A stretch of 64,000 nt of DNA from Acanthosepion pharaonis (GCA_903632075.3 CAHIKZ030000957.1:1710001-1774000), one strand, 5' to 3'. Positions 1 through 10,249 are shown, counted from the stretch's first letter. Notes: generated by a model not told the origin, from the letters alone. Translations and numbers: made by a program.

Positions 1-74
1 ATATATATATATATATATATATATATAATGCACATATAATAACACATATATATATATAATATATATATTATATG

Positions 75-116
<42 letters not shown>

Positions 117-175
117 TTATAATATACAAATATTATATATTATGTATAATATATATAATATATCTATATAATATA
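1..175. repeat. (AT)n-rich array at left edge
   Basis: Nearly pure A/T dinucleotide sequence with occasional AATA and TAATA interruptions. It runs off the left edge of the window, so its true length is unknown. Confidence 0.95.
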
Positions 176-324
176 TTTGTAGGTCTGATGAATTGGATCG
201 TGATTACGATTCCAATGTAATAAATTATAACCATGGAATATTAGTGTTTGACCTTTTATATTATATTATTACTCTGTCCTGGACATTGAGTTCTATCTGG
301 ATTATTTCCTCCTGAGAATTTTTT

Positions 325-328
<4 letters not shown>

Positions 329-402
<74 letters not shown>
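329..402. repeat. (AT)n array
   Basis: Uninterrupted TA dinucleotide run apart from one TATTATA break. It lies directly before a Penelope-like fragment, as at three other places in this window. Confidence 0.95.
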
Positions 403-403
<1 letters not shown>

Positions 404-508
404 GTCTTAAGGTTTGCTATATTTATTCGATAAAGTGCTCAATATCAGAGATAGAGCGTGTGTAAATATAAAAGTGAACATAGAAGTGAACACTTAGAGG
501 CATGCATA
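403..508 (+). mobile_element. Penelope-like element fragment with inverted terminal segment
   Basis: Positions 403-460 match, with a few changes and a frameshift, the first 60 bases of the Penelope-like reading frame at 16381, and like it follow an (AT)n array. Near 'gtgtgtaaat' the match stops. The rest (about 463-501) is the reverse complement of the sequence that follows the hammerhead-like motif at 17468-17505 (GCCTCTAAGTG on the minus strand). The fragment at 58104 shares the same inverted junction. It is non-coding now. Confidence 0.6.
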
Positions 509-510
509 CA

Positions 511-983
511 TGGTCGACCTTTTGTCAAAGTCGGCTACATTTATTGTCGACGCTTTATCAAAGTAGACATCGTTTTTCGTGAGTCACATTCATTGTCGAC
601 CCTGTGTCAAAGTTGATTCCATTAATTGTCGACCCTGTGTCAAAGTTGGTTCCATTCATTATCGACCCTTTGTGAAAAAAAGGACGCATCCATTGTCGAC
701 CATTTGTCAAAGTAGGCCAGGTTTTTGTCGAAATTGTGTTAAAGTGGGCCACATTCATTGTCCATCCTGAGTTAAATTGGTTGCATTCATTGTTAACCCT
801 TTGCCAAAATAGGCCACATTTATTCTCGACCTTATGTTAAATTGGGCCGCATCCATTGTTGACTTCGTGTCAAATTAGGTCGTATCATTGTCGACCCTGT
901 GTCAAAATATGAAGCATCCATTATCGGCCCTGTGTCAAAGAAGGCCGTATTCATTGTCGAATCTTTGTTAAATTAGGCTGCCT
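511..983. repeat. 33-bp minisatellite, about 14 diverged copies
   Basis: Tandem copies of a 33-bp unit of the form TTGTCGACCCTGTGTCAAAG plus a 13-base half like TTGGTTCCATTCA. Copies differ from each other by several bases, so the array is old. Because 33 is a multiple of three, short frames cross several units as 11-residue repeats. I take these as by-products and not as a gene. Confidence 0.9.
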
Positions 984-2190
984 CAAAATAGCAGGGCGAC
1001 TTTCAGGACAATGAAAATAACAATCCTACCTGCGTCTGATAATTACTCAGATTTTTTTAAACACAAGTTTATGAGCACGCTGCACAAATATACAAGAAAT
1101 TATTTAATATATGATAGATTTATTATTATTATTAATGGGATTGTGTCTTTCAGAAATTATTTTCCAATAATAATAAATTCTAGCTAAATTTCCAAATGTT
1201 TATATAGAAGTAAGGAATTGATGACATATGTTTTTCTTCAGTTGGAATACAGACCGTAATTCTAGAATCCTCGGTCAGTTTACGCTGCGTTAATGACTAG
1301 ATATTTACATCAGAACAGCAGGAAATGTAGCTATGCAAATGCCTGTGGTAGTACATGGTGTGATATATCGAGTAGATTTTCGATGAATTGAGGTTCACAT
1401 TTGAACATATTATTTCCATGTTTTCTCCCTTTTTCTATGTTTTGAATAGATTTTTTTTTGCAATATGGTTCTAGAAATAGCAAAGCTTTATTTTTAATGA
1501 AAATTTAAAAACTTAAAAAAAAAAAAAATGTTTATTGTGCACTTACTATCCGCACAGGTGGTTCTATCCTGCTTGTGAATTGTATTTTCCCCAGCTTAGA
1601 AGAACATCATCAGCATCTCACAAAACATAATTTGTTTATTTTTCAGGTTTTAGGAAGCGGAAAAACCCGAAAACTTTTCAACATCTTGTTTTTTCATTTT
1701 TTTTTTAAAATATCGGCATTCGTGTTGGTTAAAAGCCTGTCCGCATTCGACTTAATTTTCTTTCATGTCGTGCTAAATCCACTGGTGTAGTTACGCGTCA
1801 ACATTGAGTGATTAATTAATGTCATTAATTTAATGACTGTTTACACAAACAGATATTTGCTTGATAAAAAAAGAAAAAAAAAACAGATTGTCGTCTGAGA
1901 AGCAAGAACATTTCTGTCCGTTTATCTGTTGACGATGATCAAATTTCAGATCCGGATAAATTTAACGAAAACGAGGCGCCGTAGTTTTTTGTTTTTTTTT
2001 AACTCAAGTACTTTCGACCTTTTCTTTCCAAAATCTTCATATTCTCGAAGCTCTCTATCAAACAAACAACACCCAATTAAATATATTACGAACATAGCAA
2101 CAGCATATTAAGGGGCATATAACATTTATACATTAATGTCATCAAGAAACTTATTAGACAACTGGAAAAGATCAGAATCATATATATATA
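984..2190. other. no recognised gene
   Basis: AT-rich sequence with short homopolymer runs (poly-A near 1517 and T runs near 1690 and 1995). The short open frames at 1575-1790 and 1929-2111 have low-complexity composition and no motif I recognise. Confidence 0.5.
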
Positions 2191-2450
2191 TTTTATTAAA
2201 GACATTTTTATGTTTAACGTTCTTTTTTTATAGATACAAGTATTTAAGTAAATGCTCTGTTTATAATAAACAGTATTAAATAACATTTACCGGCCTGAAT
2301 GTCCGAGAAATTTTCATAGAAAATATTCGTCCTTTGATAGGATTCGAGCCTGCATCCTATACGGAACAGTCATTTACGCTGACGTGCCTTACCAATCGGT
2401 CACAAAGGAGCGCTAGGGAGGCAAGGTCGAATTTACTGCTTATAAACTTA
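2191..2450 (-). mobile_element. tRNA-Leu-type SINE, copy 1
   Basis: Read on the minus strand, 2330-2409 folds like a class II tRNA. The acceptor arms TCCTTTG/CAAAGGA pair, the D-arm region is GACCGATTGGTAAGGC, the anticodon stem CGTCA/TGACG closes a 7-base loop, there is a short variable hairpin, and the T-arm carries a B-box-like GGCTCGAATCC. A long variable arm and the D-arm sequence point to tRNA-Leu or tRNA-Ser. A body of about 140 bp follows and ends at an AT run at 2181. It is very similar to the copy at 45185, with roughly ten differences by eye. Confidence 0.8.
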
Positions 2451-2486
2451 TATATAGTTTATGAAAAAACTAGGTAATCCGTATGG

Positions 2487-2777
<291 letters not shown>

Positions 2778-2798
2778 GAAAAATTGATGCCTAAATAT

Positions 2799-2801
<3 letters not shown>

Positions 2802-2869
<68 letters not shown>
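2802..2869. repeat. compound (TA)n(TG)n array
   Basis: A TA run switches to a TG run at about 2835 and ends at the hairpin starting at 2868. Confidence 0.95.
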
Positions 2870-2871
<2 letters not shown>

Positions 2872-2939
2872 ATAAATACAAATATACCTACGTTTGATGT
2901 GCAATGTGATCAAACGTAGGGGTATTTGTACTTATTAAC
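2868..2939. repeat. 31-bp-arm hairpin next to (TG)n
   Basis: The left arm 2868-2898 and right arm 2909-2939 are reverse complements except for about three positions. CCTACGTTTGAT pairs with ATCAAACGTAGG and GTTAATAA pairs with TTATTAAC. The spacer is 10 bp. Confidence 0.9.
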
Positions 2940-2992
2940 ATATATTTCTTAGCTCTGTCTAATGACATTGAGCACGATTATGTCTCCACCTC

Positions 2993-3405
2993 TTGCCTAA
3001 ATTTGGTAATTATTTATTTGCTTATCAAAATAGCCACGACAGCACTGTCGCTAATTACCTAGTTATATCATTTACGATGCGCACTGCTGATGAGTCCGAA
3101 ATATAGGACGAAACGGTCGCCCAGTGCTTTCTGCATTATGTTTCAATGAATTACTTAATTATATATATATATATATCTTGGCTGAATTTTGTAATTATTT
3201 ATTTCCTTACCAACGTAGGCACGCCAGCTAATTATCTAGTTATCTCATTTACTTAACCATATATATATTATGTAACGGCTCATATATATATATATATATA
3301 TATAGGGTTAGGTAAATGAAATAACTAGATAATTAGCGACTGTACACGCGTGTGCTGGCGTGCTTATGTTGGTAAGCAAATAAATAATTACCAAATTTAG
3401 CCGAT
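2993..3405. repeat. about 100-bp interspersed repeat, two direct copies and one inverted
   Basis: A unit reading roughly TTTGGTAATTATTTATTT, then CTTACCAA, then CTAATTATCTAGTTAT occurs at 2993-3075 (+), 3178-3262 (+) and 3303-3405 (-). The last two face each other across short AT runs and could form a large hairpin. The first copy runs directly into the hammerhead at 3079. Confidence 0.8.
3079..3130 (+). ncRNA. hammerhead ribozyme copy 1 (cleavage triplet mutated)
   Basis: In order: stem I 5' strand GCACTG (3081-3086), core CTGATGA (3087-3093), stem II GTCC with loop GAAATATA and GGAC, core GAAAC (3110-3114), a four-base stem III loop GGTC, triplet GCC (3119-3121), and stem I 3' strand CAGTGC (3122-3127). 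This is a type I hammerhead with a two-base-pair stem III. The triplet is GCC where copies 2 and 3 have GTC, so position 16.1 is mutated and cleavage is probably lost. The 3' flank runs through 'gaattacttaatta' into a TA run. Confidence 0.85.
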
Positions 3406-3424
3406 ATATATGGTAACATTATGT

Positions 3425-3432
3425 ATATGTAT

Positions 3433-3500
<68 letters not shown>
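3425..3500. repeat. (TA)n array, tail of hammerhead SINE
   Basis: A TA run ending at 'attcatcg', which is the 3' end (minus strand) of the hammerhead SINE at 3501-3650. Confidence 0.95.
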
Positions 3501-3502
<2 letters not shown>

Positions 3503-3650
3503 CATCGAAAACTCAACAGAATGCTGAAAGCACTGGACGGCTGTTTCGTTCTATATCATCAGCAGTGCACATCCACTACCGAGAATTGAAACCCGGACAG
3601 TTACATTACTATGCAAACGTCATACCATCTGTACCAACGGACCACGTAGA
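3501..3650 (-). mobile_element. SINE with tRNA-like head and hammerhead body
   Basis: On the minus strand a tRNA-like head (about 3571-3650) shows a T-arm whose stem CCGGG/CTCGG closes the seven-base loop TTTCAAT (B-box-like), with an upstream A-box-like segment GTGGTCCGTTGGTAC. About ten bases after the T-arm the hammerhead begins (3568 down to 3530). The element then ends in TCGATGAATTA and the (TA)n array. The order head, ribozyme, (TA)n tail suggests a pol III-transcribed retroelement; that is inference. Confidence 0.7.
3530..3568 (-). ncRNA. hammerhead ribozyme copy 2 (stem II damaged)
   Basis: On the minus strand: stem I GCACTG (3563-3568), core CTGATGA (3556-3562), a shortened stem II region TATAGAAC, core GAAAC (3543-3547), loop AGCC, triplet GTC (3536-3538), and stem I CAGTGC (3530-3535). 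Both cores, the cleavage triplet and stem I are intact. Stem II has lost its 5' strand, so activity is doubtful. Confidence 0.8.
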
Positions 3651-3692
3651 GTTAGTCAATTAGACTCAATATCGCCAACGGGCTTTGGATGC

Positions 3693-3739
3693 GCACTGTT
3701 GATAAGTTCCAAATATAAGACGAAATGGCCGTCCAGTGC
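3693..3739 (+). ncRNA. hammerhead ribozyme copy 3 (core mutated)
   Basis: Stem I GCACTG/CAGTGC (3693-3698 and 3734-3739), degraded core TTGATAA, degraded stem II GTTCC/AAGAC, GAAAT, loop GGCC region, and an intact GTC triplet at 3731-3733. It is clearly the same family as copies 1 and 2, but the catalytic core has decayed. The 3' flank 'gactcgatgaattacttaatta' matches the other copies. Confidence 0.75.
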
Positions 3740-4132
3740 TTTCTGTTGAGGTTTCTTCTAGACTCGATGAATTACTTAATTATGATTATCTCAAATGCCC
3801 CTTATAATTCGTATCACTTGTTTTTATCTTTCACAAGTACTTTATATCTCATCCAAGATTATCTTCATTGAAATTTTTTGATGCTGTTGACAATGTGAAG
3901 ATTTTTTTTTTTGCTTTGCCCAGATAGTCTTGTGATTGAACATTTTCATTAATGTGTTGTTAGTTTTTTATCGAGTTTTTTTTTTCTGGTTTAAGATTTC
4001 AAGTTCGTCTTGCAAGTTTTCCTGTTGGTGACAACATTGTTGTTTTGACACTATTCTTAATTATGTTCGCCATACTGTCTAAACCTTTACCTGTAGAACT
4101 TATTTATTTTTATTTTTTGCCTATTTTTTTTC

Positions 4133-4138
<6 letters not shown>

Positions 4139-4190
<52 letters not shown>
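4139..4190. repeat. (TA)n array
   Basis: Pure TA run. The flanking region 3780-4450 is T-rich, with no gene or element recognised. Confidence 0.95.
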
Positions 4191-4193
<3 letters not shown>

Positions 4194-4446
4194 ATCCTTC
4201 ATGAGCTTCCGATCCTTATCTATATTTAATGATGAACATGTCATTTTCCTTTATGATCGATTTCATTATGAGTCTTTTGTTGCTTAGAGAGTAATTATAC
4301 ATTCTTACTAAGTAGAGCCCAACAGTGTTATAAAAACTCGGAGAATTCCAGTAAGATATCTTTAATCATTTCCATGATACAACGGTTCAGAGCTCAATTA
4401 GACAATTTTACTACTACACGATTTGGGCAATTTTGCTGTTACACAC

Positions 4447-4450
<4 letters not shown>

Positions 4451-4490
<40 letters not shown>
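4451..4490. repeat. (TA)n array at SINE 3' end
   Basis: This TA run touches the 3' end (minus strand) of the tRNA-Leu-type SINE that follows. Confidence 0.95.
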
Positions 4491-4494
<4 letters not shown>

Positions 4495-4752
4495 GACATT
4501 TGTTATGTTTATACGTTCATTTTTTATAGATACAAATATTTAAGTAAATGCTTTTTATAGATACAAATATTTAAGTAAATGCTCAGTATTAACAACATTT
4601 ATCGGCATGAATGTACGAGAAATTTTCATAGAAAATATGCGTCCTCCGATAGGAATCGAACCTGTAGCCTATATGAACCGTCATATAGCCTAACATGCCT
4701 TTAGCGATTGGGCCACAGAGGAGCGTTCGGTTAGCAAGGCTGATTTTACTGT
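4491..4752 (-). mobile_element. tRNA-Leu-type SINE, copy 2
   Basis: Same family as 2191-2450 but more diverged. The tRNA-like head is at about 4642-4722 (minus), with a B-box-like GGTTCGATTCC. The body contains a 31-bp direct duplication (4522-4552 and 4553-4583) absent from the other two copies. The 3' end abuts (TA)n. Confidence 0.75.
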
Positions 4753-4767
4753 ATAGGATACAGATTC

Positions 4768-5095
4768 CCTGCTAAGTACAATCTTCAAAAATTTAAATGT
4801 AACATCCATCGTCAGCTTCTGTTTTCTTGAATCCAATTCATTTTCTGTTCTTTCCTCAATCCTTTCTACTCTAGTTTTAGCATATCAGTGGGAGAAAAAC
4901 TGCCTGGTCACATTCAATGCCATGAAAACCAAATCAGTTACATTCCACCATAGCCGATCGGACCCCGAGCAACAGCCATAGCCGATCGGACCCCGAACTA
5001 CATACGAAAAATGAATGTTCCTTCTGGGAGGCTTCATGCTTAGAGCAGCTATTGAGACTTAAACTCAACCAGACCTCAAGTGGAACTTATACATA
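4768..5095 (+). mobile_element. two LINE fragments in tandem
   Basis: 4768-4865 matches the 3' end of the LINE family at 42080-42650 (ATCTTCAAAAATTTAAATGT segment). 4885-5095 matches the palm-to-connection part of a LINE reverse transcriptase, giving pieces like LVTFNAMKTKSVTFHH and MNVPSGRLHA-type sequence, and is repeated in better shape at 5700. A 27-bp block containing TAGCCGATCGGACCCCG is tandemly duplicated near 4953-5000. All of it is dead. Confidence 0.6.
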
Positions 5096-5694
5096 TGTCG
5101 GGGAAAAGATTCCATATGTAACCATTTGTTGAATAAAAAATGGAGTAAGAGTTGCTGTGTGTCCAAATAAAATGGCAATTTATTTAGTGTAAAATATACA
5201 ATTTCTTAACCGTAACTACTATCATGAAATGAAAGTTTGTATTTAGAAAGTTCTTCTCTCTGACTGAAAAGGAAATGAACATAGTCCTTCAGTGTATAAC
5301 AAAGAAAGCAGAGTTGGGATACAAGTTCAAAAGGCGTCCACTCTTCCTTTGGTGAGAAAGGTAGGAGGACAAGTTTGACTTGTGTCTCTTTACTGCTGTA
5401 AATCTTCCTGCTGCCTTGAATGGATGACTAGTATATATGGCTTCGCGTAGGCTCCAGAAACCTATGTTTATTTATTTGCAGGAGATGATTCTATTGGCAA
5501 TTCTTTATTTTTATTAATTTGAAAATTTGAAATATGTTCCAAACGGGTAGGCCGTGTGGAGCCTTTGCGTTTTGTGTTTATTTTTCTCATTTGGCCTTTT
5601 AATTTGAAACTATTTTCGCTTAATCTACAAATTCGATGCATTGCTAAAAAGTCTGGAAAAATGGCAACTGATCTCTTCTCTGACCTAGCTCTAA

Positions 5695-6600
5695 CAGCTC
5701 AATGCTGAGAAAACTGGCTGGTCATATTCAATGCCCGGAAAACTAAACTAGCTACATCCCACCATCGCCGATCGAGCCCTGAACTATCACCAATCACGAT
5801 AAATGAACGCTCCCTCAAGGAAGTTGTACCTTAAACCCAATCCAGACCACAAGTGGAGCTCGTACATTCGATCTAAAAGCTAAAGATGCTGGAAAAAATG
5901 GACAGTTACTTTTACCGCTCCAGTAAGTACACGATTCCTCCTTCTATCCTCTATATATACAAGAGCCAGATCAGGCCTAAAACGGAGCACTACAGCCAAA
6001 TTGTGGCAGGAGTTGCCGTGTCTTCAATTTACAGTCTCTTCAAAAGCGTCTCAGCGTCCTTGTGAGGGACATATTATTTTCCACCCTACAACCCCTTTCT
6101 CACAGATGAATCGTCACAAGCCTCTTACATCTCTATCGATATTACCATGGAAAGTGCTGAGACGAGCTATATTCCTTAGTTCTAACCTTCACGGATAAAA
6201 CACGCCACGCTACGCCCCTTGTCGTCAACCACCATTTTTTCCCCTTCTTAATCCGTTGGTGTGATGTAAGTTCCACTCGAGCAGATTCTCCCCACGAATC
6301 GATGCTTTGTTTCCACCAATTCTATACCTTCGGGGCTTAGACCTGCCATGCTACGCAGATCGTAACGAACCGCCCTCATTCTATTTGTGAGATGTAAGTT
6401 CCACTCGGACAGCTTATTTCCTTGACCAGCTGTTCCACGGAATCAACTCCAAAGAATGCGTTTTCCCGATCACTACAATATTAACCTATTGAAGATTAAC
6501 CATTATCTTCCCACACATATCAACATAAACTGTGCCTCTTACTCTTTAACCCTTTACCTAGAGTAGCTTCCGGACCTTGTACAGGGTTATCATCAATACA
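5695..6600 (+). pseudogene. LINE reverse transcriptase C-terminal half, degraded
   Basis: Translating across frameshifts gives landmarks of a non-LTR retrotransposon ORF2 in the right order: a palm/connection stretch (KTKLATSHHRRS, LKAKDAGK), LYIQEPDQA-like 'YKSQIRP', then 'LSHR.IVTSL..LYRYYHGK', then a tail with 'SSTR.DSFFP' and 'CFPDHYN'. Several stops and indels are present. The 3' end reads CCTTGTACAGGG, as in copies at 23590-23820 and 30880-31085. It probably belongs to the Jockey/CR1 side of the LINE tree, but I cannot place it exactly. Confidence 0.7.
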
Positions 6601-6619
6601 AAACTATCGCGGTGTTCGG

Positions 6620-6900
6620 TGAGAGTACCCTTTGCGAAATCTTACCAATGGCCAGTTTCCTTATCTCCTATACTAAATTGACGATAAACTACACCCGCAT
6701 CCTGGGTAAGACGATAAACTACGTCCAACAGCAAGGTCTATGATCAAGAACTTTTGAGGAGAGTGAAACTACTTCTTGGTTGCTGGCGTTCCCATGAGCC
6801 GGGGTTGTAGCACCTCTTAGGGTCCCAGCTATGGGCAAATAGTTAACCCCCTAACTGGGGACAAAACACTATGAAAGTGTAAGATAGGTTTTAATACCAG
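6620..6900 (+). repeat. interspersed repeat V, copy 1
   Basis: A 250-bp segment with landmarks GGGTAAGACGATAAACTAC, TAGCACCTCTTAGGGTCCC, GGGCAAATAGTTAAC and CAAAACACTATGAAAGT. Diverged copies lie at 19850-20090 and 32262-32560. I do not recognise the family. It often follows LINE ends and may be a LINE untranslated region. Confidence 0.65.
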
Positions 6901-6956
6901 CAATACATTTTTGAAGAAAAAATATTGCCAGCAATATATTTTTTGAAAAAAATATT

Positions 6957-7042
6957 ACCAGCAATAAAAATCCCGTCGGCATTACATAACGCATTGAGGT
7001 TGATATGCCGCAAAACAAAACAAACCAGATCAATATATACTG

Positions 7043-7087
<45 letters not shown>

Positions 7088-7099
7088 TGAAGAGACTGT

Positions 7100-7167
<68 letters not shown>

Positions 7168-7335
7168 CAAAAGAATTACCAGCAATAAAAACCATTTCGG
7201 CATTAAATAACCTATTGAGATTGATATGCCGTAAAACAAACCAAACCAATATATACTGAGATAGATAGATAGATAGATAGATAGAATAGAATAGACAGAT
7301 AGATAGATAGATAGATAGATATGAAGAGACTGTGG

Positions 7336-7369
<34 letters not shown>

Positions 7370-7439
7370 TGAAGAGACTGTGATAGATAGATAGATATGA
7401 ATAGACATAGATAGATAGATAGATATGAAGAGACTGTGG

Positions 7440-7501
<62 letters not shown>

Positions 7502-7513
7502 TGAAGAGACTGT

Positions 7514-7569
<56 letters not shown>

Positions 7570-7665
7570 TATAGATAGATAGATAGATACAAAAAGAATT
7601 ACCAGCAATAAAAATCCTGTCGGCATTAAAGTTGATATGCCGTAAAACAAACCAAACCAAGGCTT
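6957..7665. repeat. higher-order (GATA)n block
   Basis: Three copies of an 85-bp unit (TTACCAGCAATAAAAA, CGGCATTA, TTGATATGCCG, CAAACCA) at 6957, 7176 and 7596 separate long GATA arrays. The arrays are interrupted five times by the same 15-mer TATGAAGAGACTGTG. Long open frames on the minus strand (SIYLSIYL repeats) are translations of the tetranucleotide and not genes. Confidence 0.95.
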
Positions 7666-8164
7666 TACTAAATTTTTCATAACTACTCCATACACCGAGT
7701 GGTTCTTGAAAAGGTCTGAATTAATTTTAAGTAGTTGGTATAGAAATAGAATAAAAAGCAAACCATTTCGAAGAATGTGTCAGTTTACCTGAATTACTCG
7801 CTTTAGGCAGAATGTTAAAATATTGACATGCAAGGGTCGGCCATTTTTACCTCAGGTCTTCTCATATTGTATTCTCAAATTTAATTCTATTATTAAGTGT
7901 TATTCCAACCCAGCCTTTAATTCCCTCTATCTTCATTTGAAATTAACTTGATAGCTGACTTCAGCAGTATTTTAAAACCGTAACACCATTTGTTTAAATG
8001 ATTCAACAAATTATTTTATTTCGAGGTGAGACATTGCTAAAAGAATTTTTCACTAACAAAGCATTTTTTATACGCCTGTCGTATACATTAGTTAACAAAT
8101 ACACGCTTTCGTAAGGTCAGTTAGATTGGTTTTTATAGAACTCTATTCTGGGTCAGCACAATTA
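7666..8164. other. no recognised gene
   Basis: AT-rich unique-looking sequence with no frame, repeat or RNA motif that I can support. Confidence 0.5.
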
Positions 8165-8530
8165 AACACTGTCTTCTTTACGTGCCGTGTCCCTTCAAGA
8201 TATTGAAGATCATGGCTCTCCACAATGTTCTCCCCTTTTTAGCTCTTAATAAATTTTGTCTTTTTGTTATCACTTCTAAAACTTCTTCCGCCATCCACCT
8301 ACTCAAGCTCACTATGTAAGTTATGCATTGTTTTCTTCTGTCTCTCTTTCCTTCAATCTTTTTTGTGAGTTTCAGATATTCCAAGCCCTCTTTCCTCATT
8401 ATGTGCCTGAGTAATTTCAACTGTCTTTTACTGATGTTAAGTATAATTTTCCTTGTATTTCCATTTCCTCTAAAACCTCGTGGTTGCTCACATATTCAGT
8501 CCATGGTATCCTCTGCATTCTTGGAATAAC
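8165..8530 (-). pseudogene. LINE ORF2 C-terminus, second family
   Basis: Minus-strand translation gives LRHIMRKEGLEYLKLTKKIE followed by GKRDRRKQCITYIVSLSRWM, and ends ..LWRAMIFNILKGHGT. This is the typical extreme C-terminus of a common invertebrate LINE reverse transcriptase. The upstream part (8400-8530) continues the same protein in shifted frames. Copies lie at 28440-28910 (+) and 44440-44800 (-). The fragment is 5'-truncated. Confidence 0.8.
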
Positions 8531-8537
8531 CAAAGGT

Positions 8538-8615
8538 GCATTCCAATTCTAAACCAATAAGAATCGACCCCACTTTTCTCCTCTAAACACACTAACACAT
8601 GACATACTTAGTATC
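8538..8615. repeat. short interspersed repeat, copy also at 10441-10515
   Basis: TTCTAAACCAATAAGAATCG followed by ACCC(C/G)..TTTTCTCCTC, ACACACTAACAC and TGACATACT occurs here and, with few changes, at 10441-10515. Family unknown. Confidence 0.6.
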
Positions 8616-8639
8616 GGAAAAAATGCCCCCAGGGAACGT

Positions 8640-9840
8640 CTTCACAAGACACCAAGTTTCGCCATCTGCAGACTGCTGGTTTTTCCCGTCGCTTTTATTG
8701 ACATGAGACAGTTAACAAAAGACCCGGATCTGCGCAAGTTGCTAGGAGGTCCGTATCTGGACATGCCGAGCTGTTCTGCTACTAACGAGGAAAACACGAA
8801 TGTAACCAGTTTTGAAAGACATGTCCGCGCCTGACTCTTGGCCTCTTTTGCGTCTGTAGTGGCATGTTTTCACCACAATTGTCAATCCAATGATTTCCGA
8901 ACCAGACTGGGTCGCCTTCGGTCTTTCACCATGAAATCAGGCAAGTGGATCAACAACGCCATACTAAAGTGATAGCGTCTATCAGGGGATCGTTTCAACC
9001 ATCTCCGTCTGGTATGTGACATGAGATGAAAGCAGAAATTAATAGAGTGAGTCAAAAGAAGAATTCTCTGGGTAGAAACATCAGCTGCTAGAGTGCAGTC
9101 TAATGTAAGTGAAGATAGCAAAAATATGGTGGACAAAGTAGAAATTGTGGAACGGATCCACCGATATTTTCCGATTGAGAAATATACTCAGAAAATTCCT
9201 ATGACAACCTTTTGAAGTCTAGGGTTAATCGTTATGTAAGCATACAGCGGGACTCTCACCAATAAGCTTATAATTAACCTACGTTGCGTCTCAATTCTCG
9301 TTGTGCTCCGAAAACTGGGAAAAGTCCATTGCACATTCACAAGGAAATAAAAGATAAAAGCAAGGGCCACGTCCAGAAATGAGGATTCAAACGCTGTTTC
9401 CATTATATTTAAGCCCTTCATTCAGCGCTTCGCCTGCTCAGTGTGGTTGGGTGGCCAGGTGGCAGTTGGGACAACTTCTACTATGTTAGTCCATCTCTTC
9501 AGCTCTTCTTTCTTAACAGATCTCTTCTCATTTATACATTACAACGTGTTTTGGTCAATATGAACGGACGCCATCGGAACTACCCGAGCGGCAGTCTGTC
9601 CCCCGCTAGTAGTAGATACGAACAGGTTTCCTCGATTCCAACTGCGAGTGTTAACAGACCAAATACTTTCTTATACTGTATTTATCTGATCTTTTATTCT
9701 TGTTTAAGTAGGTGCGACTTAAAATCCTTTGCTTCGAAAATTTTCTCCCCCCCACTAGCCATTAATCAGAAGCACTTAAGATCAAGATAAAATCATATCT
9801 TCTTCTTAGTCGTGTACGAATTCCCCTAATAAGTAAAGAA
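8640..9840. other. no recognised gene; comparatively GC-balanced
   Basis: This 1.2-kb stretch is less AT-rich than its surroundings and free of microsatellites. Its open frames (8882-9136 and 9188-9421 on minus, 9443-9790 on plus) have no motif I recognise and no consistent codon pattern. I could not link it to any repeat in the window. Confidence 0.4.
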
Positions 9841-9849
9841 ACAATTCAC

Positions 9850-10095
9850 AGTTGCCATTTAACAGACACTGTTTCGCCCTCTCCGTATCGTAGTCGCTAT
9901 TTTAAGGTCATTGTTTCGTTATCGTAATTTCGCAGTTGCTGTTTCACGGCCATTATTTCGTAGTAGTTATTTCAAACCGCTGTTTCGTACTCCTAATTTC
10001 GCAATCGTCATTTCACAGTCGTCGTCATATGCCAGGCATCATTTCATAGACGCATTTTCGTAAATGTCATTTAGCAATCGTAATTTTGTAGTCGC
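9850..10095. repeat. degenerate minisatellite, unit about 18 bp
   Basis: Repeated words TTTCGTAGTCG, TTTCGCAGTTGCTG, TTTCACAGTCGTCG and ATTTCGCAATCG recur every 9 or 18 bases. Copies are too diverged for a clean count. Confidence 0.65.
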
Positions 10096-10185
10096 TGTAC
10101 TATAAATGAATATTGCAACTTGCATATTTTAACAATACTCGAAAGTTTTCAGACAACCTTAGTTAGAGGCGTTGCATATAACTTG

Positions 10186-10188
<3 letters not shown>

Positions 10189-10247
<59 letters not shown>
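10189..10247. repeat. (TA)n array
   Basis: Pure TA run of about 59 bp in otherwise anonymous sequence. Confidence 0.95.

Positions 10248-10249
<2 letters not shown>

Noticed and set aside
511..983. CRISPR-like regular repeats
   Set aside because: Units are contiguous without unique spacers, and the context is clearly eukaryotic; it is a minisatellite.
6869..7761. Minus-strand frames of 243 and 263 residues
   Set aside because: They consist almost wholly of (SIYL)n from GATA repeats, in three overlapping frames at once.
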